From contig CAKKNE010000002.1 of the NCBI GenBank assembly GCA_918797485.1, forward strand, positions 2,756,501 through 2,820,500: a stretch of 64,000 nt of DNA. The letters are read 5' to 3'. The notes below the pieces were generated by a model. That model was given only the letters and a program-made list of their open reading frames with translations. It made no database searches and was not told the origin of the DNA. This DNA is from Pelagomonas calceolata (taxonomy: Eukaryota; Sar; Pelagophyceae; Pelagomonadales; Pelagomonadaceae). Shown here piece by piece: positions 53,501 to 60,493 of the stretch (position 1 is its first letter; each line of letters starts with the position of its first letter). Both the position numbers and the translations under genes were made by a program.

Positions 53501-56500
53501 GCCCGCGGGCACGCTGCACGTGCGGATCCGCGACAACGTCGCCGCGCTCGGCGAGGAGACCTACTTTAAGGTGAAGTGGTCGACGCGCATGGAGCGCGTC
53601 TTCCAGGCCTACGCCGTGCGCAAGCGCAGTTCGCTCGACACGCTGCGCTTCCGGCTCCCGGGCGCGGACCGCGACATCGGCATGGACGAGACGTCCACCA
53701 GTCTCGGTCTGGAGGATTTGGCCTTAATAGACTGCTTCGCCAAGGAGCCTGAGGAGCTCATGAAGGAGGAGGAGCTCGCGCCCGCGCGCGCCGTCGAGGC
53801 CGCCGTCGACGCGGCGCTCGACGCGGCGCGCGCCGCGGCCGAGGCCGAGGCGCCGCCCTCACCACCGCGGCCGGGCCGGCCGCGGCCGCCCTCGTCCCCC
53901 AAGCAGGAGGCCGACGCGAAGGAGGCCCGGGACCTCGACCCGCCCTCGTCGTCGAAGAACGAGGTCGGGTCCTTCGGCGCGACGAGCGGCGTCTGGTGCT
54001 GGGAGTGGGAGGCGCGGCGCGTCGCTTCCGGTGACGTCGGCGTTGGTCTAGTGGCGGCGGGCCACGACGCGACCACGGCATTGGGCGGATCGAAGACGTC
54101 GCCGTGGTGCTACCGGTCGTGCGGCGCTCTGGCGGGCCGAGGCGAGGTGCGAAGCGCGCCGGCCTTCGGGGCGGGCGACGTGATCGGCGTCGAGCTGCGG
54201 ATCGAGGGCGGCAGGGGCTCCGTGCGCTTCTACAAGAACGACGTCGAGGCCACGGCGCAGCAGGCCACGGAAGCGTCGCTGGCGACGCTGAAGATCGCCG
54301 AGATCCCGGAGGGGGGCCTGCGGCCGGCGTGTCATGTGGGAGGCGCCGGCGACGCGCTCATCTGGCGGGGCTGCAAGCGCGGGCGGTCCGCTCGGTCGTA
54401 CGCGCCCGAGGGCTGCGAGGACTGCGACGGCGCGCGGTCCTACGAAGGTTCATACGACGCGCGGACGGGCGCGCGCCACGGGCCTAGTGGTGTGGTCCGC
54501 TACCGGCGCTGCGCGGGCCGCTGGGTCGGCCCGTGGCGGCGCGACCGCATGCACGGCGTGCAGCTCTGGGTCGAGCCGGCGCCGGCATCCCAGGAGGCGT
54601 CGGCGTTTTGCGACGGCGACGAGATCGTGGCGCCGGTCTTATTCCTGGACGGGCGGCGCATCCGCGCGTTGGACGACGAGGACGGCGCCGAGGCGATGCG
54701 CTCCTACTTCGCGTCCAAGGCCCAGGCGCCGGAGGAGGCGGCCGCGGAGGAGCAACCGGCGCTGTCCGAGGAGGAAGACGACGAGGACTGCGGCGAGGAC
54801 CAGCCGCCCTGGACCTTGCGTGTCGTTTACCGAGAAGGAGCCACCGCCAGGCGAGGCGTAGAAATCGACGCGAGCGATGTGGTCGGGCGCGTCGGCGCGG
54901 GCGAGGAGGTCGTGGCCCATAAGCGCGCGGTGACGCAGGACGGCGTGCCGCGCTACCTGGTCAAGCTGCCCCGGTCGGGCGACGAGGAGGACAAGTCGGG
55001 CTGGATCTCGGAACGATTAAGAGGCGGCGCGCGCGACGCGGTCTGTGTGGTCCTAAGACACGTCGTGCGGGGCCGGCCGCTGCGCTATCGGGTCGTGCGG
55101 CCGGGCGGCGCCATGGTGCGCGCGACGCCTTCCTTAGATGGCGCGGAGGTCGGTCTCGCTCCGGCCTGGACGGCGCTGAACGTGGCCGAGCGCGTCAGAT
55201 TGCCGGGCGGCACGACGCGGTTGCGGGTCGTGGCGCCGTCGCGCTGGGCGGGCTGGGCGTCCGAGAAGGATCATATTGTCCGGCGCGAGCCGTCGCGCGC
55301 GGAGGTGGCGCGGGCCGCCCGCGCGCGCGAGGCGCGGCGGAGGCGGCGCGTGCGTAAAGCGCGGGAGGACGCCGACAAGGCACGCGTGACGCGGCTCGAA
55401 AGGAAGCGTAGGGCCAAGCGGCCGGCCGTCGAGTTGCCTCCCGTGAGGGCGACGTGGGCCTGCCGCGCGGAGACGCGCCACTTGCTGGATCGAAGGGAGT
55501 GCGGCGCGGGCCTGAAGGTAAGCGAGGACCTGCTGACGGCGACGTGCACGGCGCCGCGGCGAGGCCGCGGCCTCGCGCTGGCGTCGACGCGCATGCGGAC
55601 GGGGCGGCATTACTGGGAGGTCGCCGTCGAGCGCGCGACGTGGGGCTCCGTGTTTGTGGGCGTGGCGGCCGTCGGCGCGGGCCGCGGCCCGGCGGCGCCG
55701 CTCAAGGCGCCCGGCGCGGCCGCCGGCTGGGCGGGCGTGGGGTTCGTGAACTACCGGGCGACGCAGGCCTTCGGCGCCGAAGCTTTGTATGGCTCGTACT
55801 ACGGCCCCGGCGACGTCGTCGGCGTTTTATTAGATTGCGATCGAGGCACTTTGTCTTTCGTGAAGGATGGAGACGATTTCAACGCGGGCCGGGCCGTCGT
55901 GGCCCATTTAGGCACGGCCTACAGCGATGTGTGGCGGCGGTTCGGGCGAAGTTGCCCTGGCGCTCGGGCCGGGCTCTACGCCTGTTTGGGCTTGAAGGGC
56001 GACGGCGACCGGCTGAGCCTGCGCGGCTCCAAGGCCTGGACCGACGGCATGGACGTGCCGCCGCGATTGGACGCGTTCCAACGGGCGGCGGGCGGCATCG
56101 AAGCGCTACGCGCGTTCGCCGAAGCGCGGCGGTTTTCGACAGCGCTCCCGGACGCGTTCCGCGCGGCGGCCGCGGCCGCGACGGCGAAGTGGCGCGAGAC
56201 CTTTGATGGGGTGCAAGGGAAGCGGGTCCTCGCGCGGTCGCGCGCGCGCGTCGACGTCGCGCTCGACGCGTCGGAGGAGGCATTCGCGAAAGCATTGGAC
56301 CGCGCGGGCCGGCCCGAAGCCCAGCTCAAGGCCGGGGACACGGTCGACGCGCCGCACGGCAACGGCGTCGTGCTCGGCTGCGACGCGCACCATCGCGTCT
56401 GGGCGGCGGTGCCGGGCGTCGACGACGACAGGGCCTGGTACTGGACGCCCGAGGAGCTCGCGCGGCGACTCGACGACGGGTTGGTGGCGCCGGCCTCGGA

Positions 56501-58271
56501 CTCGAGCGAGGACCTGGTGGCCTGGCCCGACGCGGGCGCGGAAGCGTGGCCGTGGTCGGCGCAGTGCGACGCGGAGCTCGTGGCAGTCGTCGACGGCGTG
56601 GCGGCGCGGCGGAACTGCGCGCCGGCGCTGGCGCCGCCGTCGCTCGTGGCCAAGGCGCTGGCCTTCGACGCCGACCACAGGTGCGGCCGCGTCGGCGCGT
56701 TGCGGGGCTGCCCGGCGCCCGTCGTCGCGGCGCGGCTGGGCGAGCTGCTCCACCTCGATGCGAGCGTTTCGACGGTATTGCCGTTCCTCGATTTGTCGAG
56801 CGGCGACGCCGCGGCCGCGGACTTTGAAAAGGGCGGGTCGCACTACGCGGCGGCCGACGGCGGCGGCGGCTTGAGCGGCACGGGGCCGGATTCGTGGTGG
56901 GCCGGCCTCGTGCCGCAGCACACGGCGTATGATGCGGAAGTCGCCCAAGAGACGCCCGCTCTGTCGGCCCTCCTCGCGCCGGCTTCAAAAAGTGTGGGCG
57001 GTCGAGCCTACGTGAAGTGCCGGGACGCCGTCTTCGACGCGACGAAGCGCAAGTACTGGCGCGACGTGCTCGAGGCCACGACGACGCATACGCCGCCGCC
57101 GCCCGACGAGTACGACCGGCCCGAGGAGCTGCGGGAGTTTGTTGTGGATCGGTTGAGGGCGACGAAAGCCCCACTGACCGACGACGACGACGGCGACGAG
57201 GCGGCGCGCCTGGCGAGGCGCGAACACCCGACAGTCTTCGGCCAGCTGCGGAATCAACTGCGGGGCGTGCGGCCGGCGCAGCTGCGCCGGGCCTTTGTGC
57301 ACATGCAGGACGGGGGGCAACCTAGAGCCTTTTACGTCAAGTTCGTCGGCGAGGGCGTCGACGACCACGGCGGGCCGTACCGGGCGACCTTCCAGGCGGC
57401 TTTGGCGGACGAGCCGGTGCGGAGCTTGCAACTTGTTACGGAAGGAGGCGCGTTGAACTCGTCGGGGAGTTGTCCGGAGGCCTGGTTCCACCATTTAGGG
57501 AGGTTACTAGGCGTCGCGGGCCGGCACCGCGTGCCGGTGGCGCTGGAGCTCGGCGCGTCGGTCTGGGCGCCGTTATCCGGCGAGCCGCTGTCAAAAACCT
57601 TCGCGGCGGACGCCGACGGCGCGATCGGCTGCGCGCTCGAGGAGTGCTACGGCTCGAAGCCGAGCGTCGACGCGGTCGAGCGCCTGGCGGATGTCGTTGG
57701 GCCCATGGACGACCCTAACACCTTGGCGCTGCACGCCTCGCAGACGCTAGCGGCGCGCCAGCGGCCGAGCCTCGCGCGGCTCGCGCGCGGCGCGGGCGCG
57801 GCCCTGCCGAACGAGCTCTTCGCGCTCTTCGGCCCGAAGCGCCTCAAGGACGTCGTCTGCGGCGAGGCGCGCGTCGACCTCCAGGACCTCCAGGCGCGCG
57901 CGACCTACGAGGGCGGCGTCTGCGCCGACGACGCGCACGTCGAGAAGCTGTGGGACGCGCTCGCGACCTTCGACGCCGACGAGCTCGCGGGCTTCGTCGA
58001 GTTCTGCTCCGGGTCGGCGCGGCCGCCGCGCCGCGACGCGCCGCGATCCACTAGAGCTCTGAAGATCACGGCGCCGCCGCCGGGCGCCGAGCGCGAGCCC
58101 GACGCGTACTTCCCGCTCTCGCAGACGTGCTTCTTCTCGCTGGCGCTGCCGCGCTACTCGTCCGTCGACATCTGCGCCGAGAAGCTGCGGTACGCCATCA
58201 CGCACGCGCACCTCATGGACGCTGACTTCCTCCTGCGACAGGCGGACGGCTGGGAGGCCATGTCGCCCTGA
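44508..58271 (+). CDS. Giant HECT-type E3 ubiquitin ligase with SPRY, LamG, UBA and SUMO-like domains, 4,587 aa
   Basis: One uninterrupted 13.8 kb exon, ATG 44508 in GCCGCCATGG. In order: SPRY-like (about 165-300), LamG/ConA-like (380-530), a long helical solenoid, a UBA domain (1655-1695, AEMGFDRGWCETALLDARGD), SH3b-like segment, acidic disordered region, second LamG-like (2380-2605), a SUMO-like fold (3000-3080, FKVKWSTRMERVFQAYAVRK, then a LGLEDLALIDC ending), second SPRY (3150-3290), a MORN-like patch (3300-3360), SH3b-like pair (to about 3600), third SPRY (3667-3840), and a HECT domain (about 4245-4587). The catalytic cysteine is Cys4541 in PLSQTCFFSLALP, so transthiolation activity is expected. 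HERC1 and HECTD4 are of similar size with SPRY plus HECT, but the SUMO-like insert and LamG pair are not features I know in them. The role is probably ubiquitin ligase in protein quality control or trafficking. Confidence 0.92.
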   Translation: MAADEQLRKLLAAHAPKRTTTAAPPQPIDDEGAAAAARAELRRQRPASRSDAPAETLESALSQGSARALAAALARMPASGAATEAQRADCRKLLALRPLPLDRYAAALAAAAERERDAAYRRARARLRFVDGGEATGPDEFDATRIGALAACSQLRAPRKRDVAAGRARYYFEASLRSAGAAGTLGWGRHEADGSTTIVAAITFRGGIREASWSSVEDDYGEDVALLNEEDEPPAPPARRPRRTPGQHPNSVQAPPQRVAGCLYDAHSNSVAFALDGVCVRVCRVPGDGGLFPICRADPSAAPLDDDDEDEERKEAETRGVRLNAGAQSFSRDPEGLAASLQKALQLKGEPRLRCRAARSATRATFLRGAVKAQATDVATLEVVCRFDEKPPARVCVARAPAMSLWVEFDEDRERCVCAFSGSSVASPWVQARLERWRHLAVSIGDDGPPSMYGDGALLDAAPCEFEQNDSDDVAFGLPCDDTADQFCGTISECRAWSSSRTPRAVSARCGRGACAGDEPDLIGLWPLDEGVGGEARNCAVRAPSPLKEACAVSSDAWVHDGDNDDDVETVSLPQGDPDVLDREAFRDPGDDDPAELTDALMACVTRARDEEEASLQVLSIAAHARTFQLASVALWAQRSDEDQARRLRADADDATRLVAGRPQLPAALPACASMLTRSLASVNEVSAAAALCAARWARAAAGWLRRSRASTREAALPKAVREELVRAAVRVAEGALGTDDDIVRRHARVECARLVADHADLLFDAVDARRSCFVRSLEDHPGLLAEFLGRRYAASPQLLSELVPPSLRPVRLGKARRLCTKAAQDAIDDAKALTGNGVEYTDRAPCRRGDVCILTTRSPREARTVGIVTDVDGNNIKVEWREGPRKRRADPVQKYPNGDVLLRRCSARRVLGPALVGDDDAPRCPSALKKRVLVDGLRLVATRSWLARRRLLLEPPDALPDEASGEPPPDPRGDVARSRTCDDLRALYEDACGEFGYWPATLDDATANQGEAEARCLTLFGRLIELLDGHAWARDLFDAMLAEAGADDEEIDSERFCGAPRVLSRVARDLMTIPNQKERALSALAALARFDAVDGAAAKELLAALKNKADGPAAVVARVAGLALAALARPPPLALQGVEPCAFDEGTGEAAVPAFASVKDNCTSVAAPLLNLGGAVLEPAVEALWRASVMLGGDPADAFATAAPGVRIWAKGRAAEHVLEASAAHVVAASAALATLAAQAAPAVALREATRDDAAERCLAFRRRAARRASAASNRRWALRAALELYEALPPAARGPLAREIARALWPGCNAVTPPDRDALAYAQRAVAADGSFAALYGALGEDALRAARAGDDVAPLLSCFSDDTLPPETVETLVSVERALRDRGRHDDARAALETLFKVRAPAAALLAAATAHAAKLPESHADRACAAVCFAVADAEGAAWAPFCAEVVARAPPHGDARAAGWRLAETLLKRPEAAGDAICALAARALEGCPRPGPARAARAALCLPASGAAPLAVATLAEGGAKATALLEAIGLTTFLGVDGHAENLDGVADDVAAAVFELFATRCLDNSDSESDERGRAAAAAAAVALAVAGVASDAGRARRARLRETLAREGRGAALLRLAAAPLAGVPGLGALARLKDAATDARPAETADAAAVERLAEMGFDRGWCETALLDARGDVDAALATLLGRAADAEAAAEAPPATDDPFPRHYACERAAVVVRSAPRRTAPAVARLVDHDVVAVEQRGAWLRVRAARRGGGAAPPRDALYAAFQGGRVALSTGSVASTDDDAPAAPALHLLRRGLDTPATPAALSAENLRRRLRSDGVVLGSGFTPPEQQRAPSEVSAAPSEMTANVSDVGELLRGSRRQVREVTVQEELDDDDDDGGDDQGSLVEPAGSLIEDASAAPSVSATETEDATRTTAIDASVASFEPPARRAASIASSWTNARASLAGDDGVSDRISEQPDQEESDDASLDDEDASLVEPARAPRPPAQASGWVLAADLAPFCVRPRRARPARGPAPYPGLERDVGDEAYRRDDRFFGARHGSSPPDADACADGARSGSSPLGRTRRAARAAPDACWAALWRLRARELLVALVSAWAAGDEGVVEDARPLVALLSDEEGVPREFASFLALVLFRDWRPAWWPRDATAKALTGRPAAAPLSFELRGALLPALLQRPTRLLLRHATFGPPLAAALADVCRRHVATDAGPKADADACAVLFGEEDDPLVVNDDDAVKGGRLALAQWCCRTLTEEPTAALDGAFDAFSSLLASDDLRRKQHACAELARVLAALQDRGDDDKASELARRLPRRRLENLARRRCLREAEDAPVHSRVCQAFVDLAARVRALCPADGEHDRARFALELTGGEARVEVNAGDVPPPWTAEFVLRRDRLDDAAEPPNDDSDEDDDDATDGGATWLAPVVLAGSRAGAELRLQHGGAAFGDGGPDAPDEAACVSVDGQTFEYKVPTEKWVHLAFVCRERRATSTAALCPRAFDSYEAAPKHVVELFADGRLVGCVASAAALPLGAVGLVEGAAPSTEKRPRAPPARSPRARVALARYWCVARTAADVRRSCERQAPLGAARGLLAAFRLAFDDAEDAGWPATRAPSVVEDATGNHRSVNLAGGAVWIKAPRAPLEPICKEREPFDFLEARGTTTRRAVTGVQAGVLARDKNEAFVLRLRRKGAQHLEGEAEWTERGLVCAVKGSVKEDKFRVVVGDVLHGSCGDDSDDDPGRADDERACDGCCAVSPRDAVISGERTAFGEWSGSVEFEVDAVQKHYVDQGLLDEAALPKGLDVREVGGAFADANDALRTPRRALVVAAASGGRFCGVASAPVAFDGESDEDDAPACDASRLKDDDAGVKAGDASLAADVAARACARKLSSLDLDKPQAPIKAQVDAALELADAARVARAKARRLNKPVADAATCAERARRRDAGPPPREVSAKKPPPQKPQDPVPRGSSGGRTSTKIVEKAPNLGSAKQNTRIVGEPPAGTLHVRIRDNVAALGEETYFKVKWSTRMERVFQAYAVRKRSSLDTLRFRLPGADRDIGMDETSTSLGLEDLALIDCFAKEPEELMKEEELAPARAVEAAVDAALDAARAAAEAEAPPSPPRPGRPRPPSSPKQEADAKEARDLDPPSSSKNEVGSFGATSGVWCWEWEARRVASGDVGVGLVAAGHDATTALGGSKTSPWCYRSCGALAGRGEVRSAPAFGAGDVIGVELRIEGGRGSVRFYKNDVEATAQQATEASLATLKIAEIPEGGLRPACHVGGAGDALIWRGCKRGRSARSYAPEGCEDCDGARSYEGSYDARTGARHGPSGVVRYRRCAGRWVGPWRRDRMHGVQLWVEPAPASQEASAFCDGDEIVAPVLFLDGRRIRALDDEDGAEAMRSYFASKAQAPEEAAAEEQPALSEEEDDEDCGEDQPPWTLRVVYREGATARRGVEIDASDVVGRVGAGEEVVAHKRAVTQDGVPRYLVKLPRSGDEEDKSGWISERLRGGARDAVCVVLRHVVRGRPLRYRVVRPGGAMVRATPSLDGAEVGLAPAWTALNVAERVRLPGGTTRLRVVAPSRWAGWASEKDHIVRREPSRAEVARAARAREARRRRRVRKAREDADKARVTRLERKRRAKRPAVELPPVRATWACRAETRHLLDRRECGAGLKVSEDLLTATCTAPRRGRGLALASTRMRTGRHYWEVAVERATWGSVFVGVAAVGAGRGPAAPLKAPGAAAGWAGVGFVNYRATQAFGAEALYGSYYGPGDVVGVLLDCDRGTLSFVKDGDDFNAGRAVVAHLGTAYSDVWRRFGRSCPGARAGLYACLGLKGDGDRLSLRGSKAWTDGMDVPPRLDAFQRAAGGIEALRAFAEARRFSTALPDAFRAAAAAATAKWRETFDGVQGKRVLARSRARVDVALDASEEAFAKALDRAGRPEAQLKAGDTVDAPHGNGVVLGCDAHHRVWAAVPGVDDDRAWYWTPEELARRLDDGLVAPASDSSEDLVAWPDAGAEAWPWSAQCDAELVAVVDGVAARRNCAPALAPPSLVAKALAFDADHRCGRVGALRGCPAPVVAARLGELLHLDASVSTVLPFLDLSSGDAAAADFEKGGSHYAAADGGGGLSGTGPDSWWAGLVPQHTAYDAEVAQETPALSALLAPASKSVGGRAYVKCRDAVFDATKRKYWRDVLEATTTHTPPPPDEYDRPEELREFVVDRLRATKAPLTDDDDGDEAARLARREHPTVFGQLRNQLRGVRPAQLRRAFVHMQDGGQPRAFYVKFVGEGVDDHGGPYRATFQAALADEPVRSLQLVTEGGALNSSGSCPEAWFHHLGRLLGVAGRHRVPVALELGASVWAPLSGEPLSKTFAADADGAIGCALEECYGSKPSVDAVERLADVVGPMDDPNTLALHASQTLAARQRPSLARLARGAGAALPNELFALFGPKRLKDVVCGEARVDLQDLQARATYEGGVCADDAHVEKLWDALATFDADELAGFVEFCSGSARPPRRDAPRSTRALKITAPPPGAEREPDAYFPLSQTCFFSLALPRYSSVDICAEKLRYAITHAHLMDADFLLRQADGWEAMSP

Positions 58272-58323
58272 AGATGTAGTAAGTAAGAAGGCCCTTTTGA
58301 ATACACAATCTTATGATTCTCAG

Positions 58324-58746
58324 TCAGTCATCGTACGTGCAGATACCGATGCCGAGCTGAACATTCTTGCACGTGGCCTTGCCGCACTGGTTCGCGCCAC
58401 TGTGTCCTCCGGGAATGCAGACCAGCGCGCAGTAGCCCTGGCCCGAGCCCTGGTCCTGGAGCGCGCACTCCGGCGCCGCGGTCACGCCCTTGGGCACGTC
58501 GGTCGGGCAGGTGCTCTTGAGGGGCCCGGTGCAGGGCGGCGTGCAGAAATCTCCACCCAGGCCCTGGACCTGGACCGCCGTCTCGTCCTTGAGGCAGCCG
58601 TCCGCCGGGTCGCCGTAATGTGTGGCGTTCTTGCTCGAGCCGACAAACGTGAGCGTGAGCCTCTCCTTCTTCTGGCGCTCGCTCACGCGCAGGCCGACGG
58701 CGGAGGCGGACGCGAGCAGCGCCGCGAGGAGCGTCTTGCGAACCAT
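58324..58746 (-). CDS. Small secreted Cys-rich protein, 140 aa
   Basis: ATG 58746 is preferred over the upstream in-frame ATG at 58785 because it directly opens a signal peptide (MVRKTLLAALLASASAVGL). The mature part (about 120 aa) contains ten cysteines in a pattern C..C..C..C..C..C..C..C..C..C with Gly/Pro-rich loops, for example GGDFCTPPCTGPLKSTCP and GQGYCALVCIPGG, so disulfides and extracellular or vacuolar location are likely. One N-glycosylation site (NATH) is present. I do not recognise the family; it could be a cell-wall, adhesion or protease-inhibitor-like protein. It shares the divergent region 58747-59259 with the J-domain gene. Confidence 0.75.
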   Translation of the reverse strand: MVRKTLLAALLASASAVGLRVSERQKKERLTLTFVGSSKNATHYGDPADGCLKDETAVQVQGLGGDFCTPPCTGPLKSTCPTDVPKGVTAAPECALQDQGSGQGYCALVCIPGGHSGANQCGKATCKNVQLGIGICTYDD

Positions 58747-58947
58747 GATGGAATGAGCCTGCGGGCAGCATTGGCGTCCAACCAAAGAGATGATGCTCTC
58801 TCAGGGATTGATTACTGAATCCCGGGAGGAAACAGGTCGGTGTGGAGTTCAAGATGGTTAACAAATATGTTAATATTGAGCGTTCGGTATCTCTGACGCT
58901 GTCCTATACAGTGCTTTGCCCTGCTCGCAGCTTAATTTTAGAGGGAC

Positions 58948-58965
58948 CAGCGTGTGACACACTAG
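58948..58965 (+). promoter_or_regulatory. Bipartite element, copy 13
   Basis: CCAGCGTGTGACACACTAGC around this position: the right half is near consensus and the left half is degenerate. It is about 200 bp from ATG 58746 and 295 bp from ATG 59260. Confidence 0.4.
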
Positions 58966-59073
58966 CTCTGATAATTTGAACCGCGCAGGTCTCCAAGGAA
59001 TCACACAGACGCACGGTACCCATCCAGAAGAGAGATGCCGCAACTCGTGCGGAGAGAAGGGGGCTGCCCAGGG

Positions 59074-59192
59074 CAGCGCAGGACCAAGAGAGTTGGCAGG
59101 AGAAAAGAGAGCTAACAGCTCGTGAGAGCTGAGAGCTAACGTACCCCAGCCACAAATCCGGCCCAGCGCAGGAGCAAAGCGAGCTGGCAAGA
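59074..59192 (+). repeat. Two imperfect 29 bp direct repeats upstream of the J-domain gene
   Basis: Copies at 59074-59102 and 59164-59192 share CAGCGCAGGA, AAG.GAG.TGGCA and GAG words, 90 bp apart. Both are followed or preceded by CTCGTGC and GGCTGCCCAG in a similar order, so the duplication may be longer. Confidence 0.6.
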
Positions 59193-59259
59193 GCTCGTGC
59201 TGTCGCGGCTGCCCAGCAACATACCATGCATCCACACCATGAGTAAGGCAGCATAGATC

Positions 59260-60450
59260 ATGGGCAAGCGTAGGATGTCGCGGGAGGCCGCCCTAGAGGC
59301 GCTGGGCGTGGCCCGAGACGCGCCGCCCGAGGACGTGCGCCGGGCCTACCACCGGAAGGCCCTCGCGAGTCACCCCGACAAGGGCGGCAGCGCGGCGGCC
59401 TTCCAGCAGGTCAAGGAGGCCTTCGAGGTCGCGAAGCGGCCGGCGGTCGCGCCGGCGGTCGCCGCCGCGCGTGCCGCGGCCGCTGCGCCGGCGCCGGCGC
59501 CAGCGGCGCCGACCTCGACCGCCCACGCCACGCTGGGCGGCCAGGCGGGCTACGCGCGCGTCTTCCGCTGCTACGTCTGCGGCGAGGCTTTTCCGTCCAA
59601 ACGGCGGCTGCAGCACCACACGCGCACGGAGCACGCGGCGCCCGACGCGCCCGCGGCGCCGGCGAAGCGCCTCGTCAACGGCCGCTGCAACACGTGCGGC
59701 TGGAAGACGTGCCAGTGCGAGACGGCCCCGGTCTGGGCGGCGGCGCCGCCGCCGCGCCGCCGCCGCAGCGCGCCCGACCGGCCGGCCGACAAGAGGCAGG
59801 AGTGGTTCATGCGCGTGCGCGACCGCTACGAAAGGCGGGGCGGGTCGATGGACGACGTCTCCGTGCCGCCGTGCCTGTCGGACGACCGGCGCTCGGCCAA
59901 TCGCGTGGTGGAGGAACAGGTCCTACTACTACGGCAAATGGGCTTTTCGAAAGCACATGCTGAGGCCTATGCGGACGCGGAGCTGCAGCTCCACGTGATT
60001 CTGGACGTCATGTGCGACGACGGCGTGGAGGGCGAGGACCCGCCGCCGCCCGGACCCGTCGCCCGCGCGATGAGCCGCCTCCTCCGCGCGGTGACCTGGT
60101 CTCGGAAGCAGAAGAAGCGCGATACGCAAGAGGAGAGCGACGACGAGACCTGGACGCCCGCGTCGGATTTTGCCTTTGCCTGCGGTCCCGAGCTCAATCG
60201 CGAAAAGTGGAATGCCAAGCGGGCGACGAGCAAAAACGTCCCGGCCAACGGCGCGCGAATGAAGAAGCTGATCGCCGCGGCGCCGGAGACGTGGAAGAAG
60301 ATGCCGGTGCCGAAGACTGCGCCGGAGCAGGTCGCCGCGCTCGTGGCCCTGGGCTTCTCGGCCGCGGACGCGGAGCCCTACGCCGACGCGGCCCTCTCGC
60401 TCGACCAGATCCTCGATCATATGTGCGCCGACGGCGTTGTGCGTGTGTAA
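59260..60450 (+). CDS. J-domain protein with C2H2 zinc finger and two UBA-like segments, 396 aa
   Basis: ATG 59260. The J domain spans about residues 7-60 with the essential HPD at 38-40 (ALASHPDKGG), so it should stimulate an Hsp70 ATPase. After an Ala/Pro linker comes a classical C2H2 finger: C104, C107, H120, H125. A small CNTCGWKTCQC motif (about 147-157) may bind another zinc. Two copies of a UBA-like helical unit follow, about 218-258 (QVLLLRQMGFSKAHAEAYAD...MCDDGV) and 355-395 (QVAALVALGFSAADAEPYAD...MCADGV). They differ from ordinary UBA by the AYADA and ILD.MC.DGV endings. A DNAJC21/JJJ1-type ribosome factor also joins J and C2H2, but with a different order and no UBA. Probably cytosolic or nuclear. 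Confidence 0.85.
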   Translation: MGKRRMSREAALEALGVARDAPPEDVRRAYHRKALASHPDKGGSAAAFQQVKEAFEVAKRPAVAPAVAAARAAAAAPAPAPAAPTSTAHATLGGQAGYARVFRCYVCGEAFPSKRRLQHHTRTEHAAPDAPAAPAKRLVNGRCNTCGWKTCQCETAPVWAAAPPPRRRRSAPDRPADKRQEWFMRVRDRYERRGGSMDDVSVPPCLSDDRRSANRVVEEQVLLLRQMGFSKAHAEAYADAELQLHVILDVMCDDGVEGEDPPPPGPVARAMSRLLRAVTWSRKQKKRDTQEESDDETWTPASDFAFACGPELNREKWNAKRATSKNVPANGARMKKLIAAAPETWKKMPVPKTAPEQVAALVALGFSAADAEPYADAALSLDQILDHMCADGVVRV

Positions 60451-60493
60451 TAATATAGAACTTCACATTACGTAGTAGGGGGGGTCGTGGCGC

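Larger units (their letters stand above)
58747..59259. other. Divergent promoter region with element copy 13 and a direct repeat
   Basis: 513 bp of lower GC, with the element at 58948-58965 and imperfect repeats at 59074-59102 and 59164-59192 (CAGCGCAGGA, then GGCAAGAG or GGCAGGAG). No gene supported. Confidence 0.5.

Noticed and set aside
1687-59000. The recurrent ...CACTAG... word as the end of a CACTA-type DNA transposon or MITE
   Set aside because: Copies are short (about 25 bp), lack paired inverted ends and target-site duplications, and cluster in divergent promoters in either orientation, so a regulatory element fits better. Not excluded for copies 7 and 8 in the gene-poor block.
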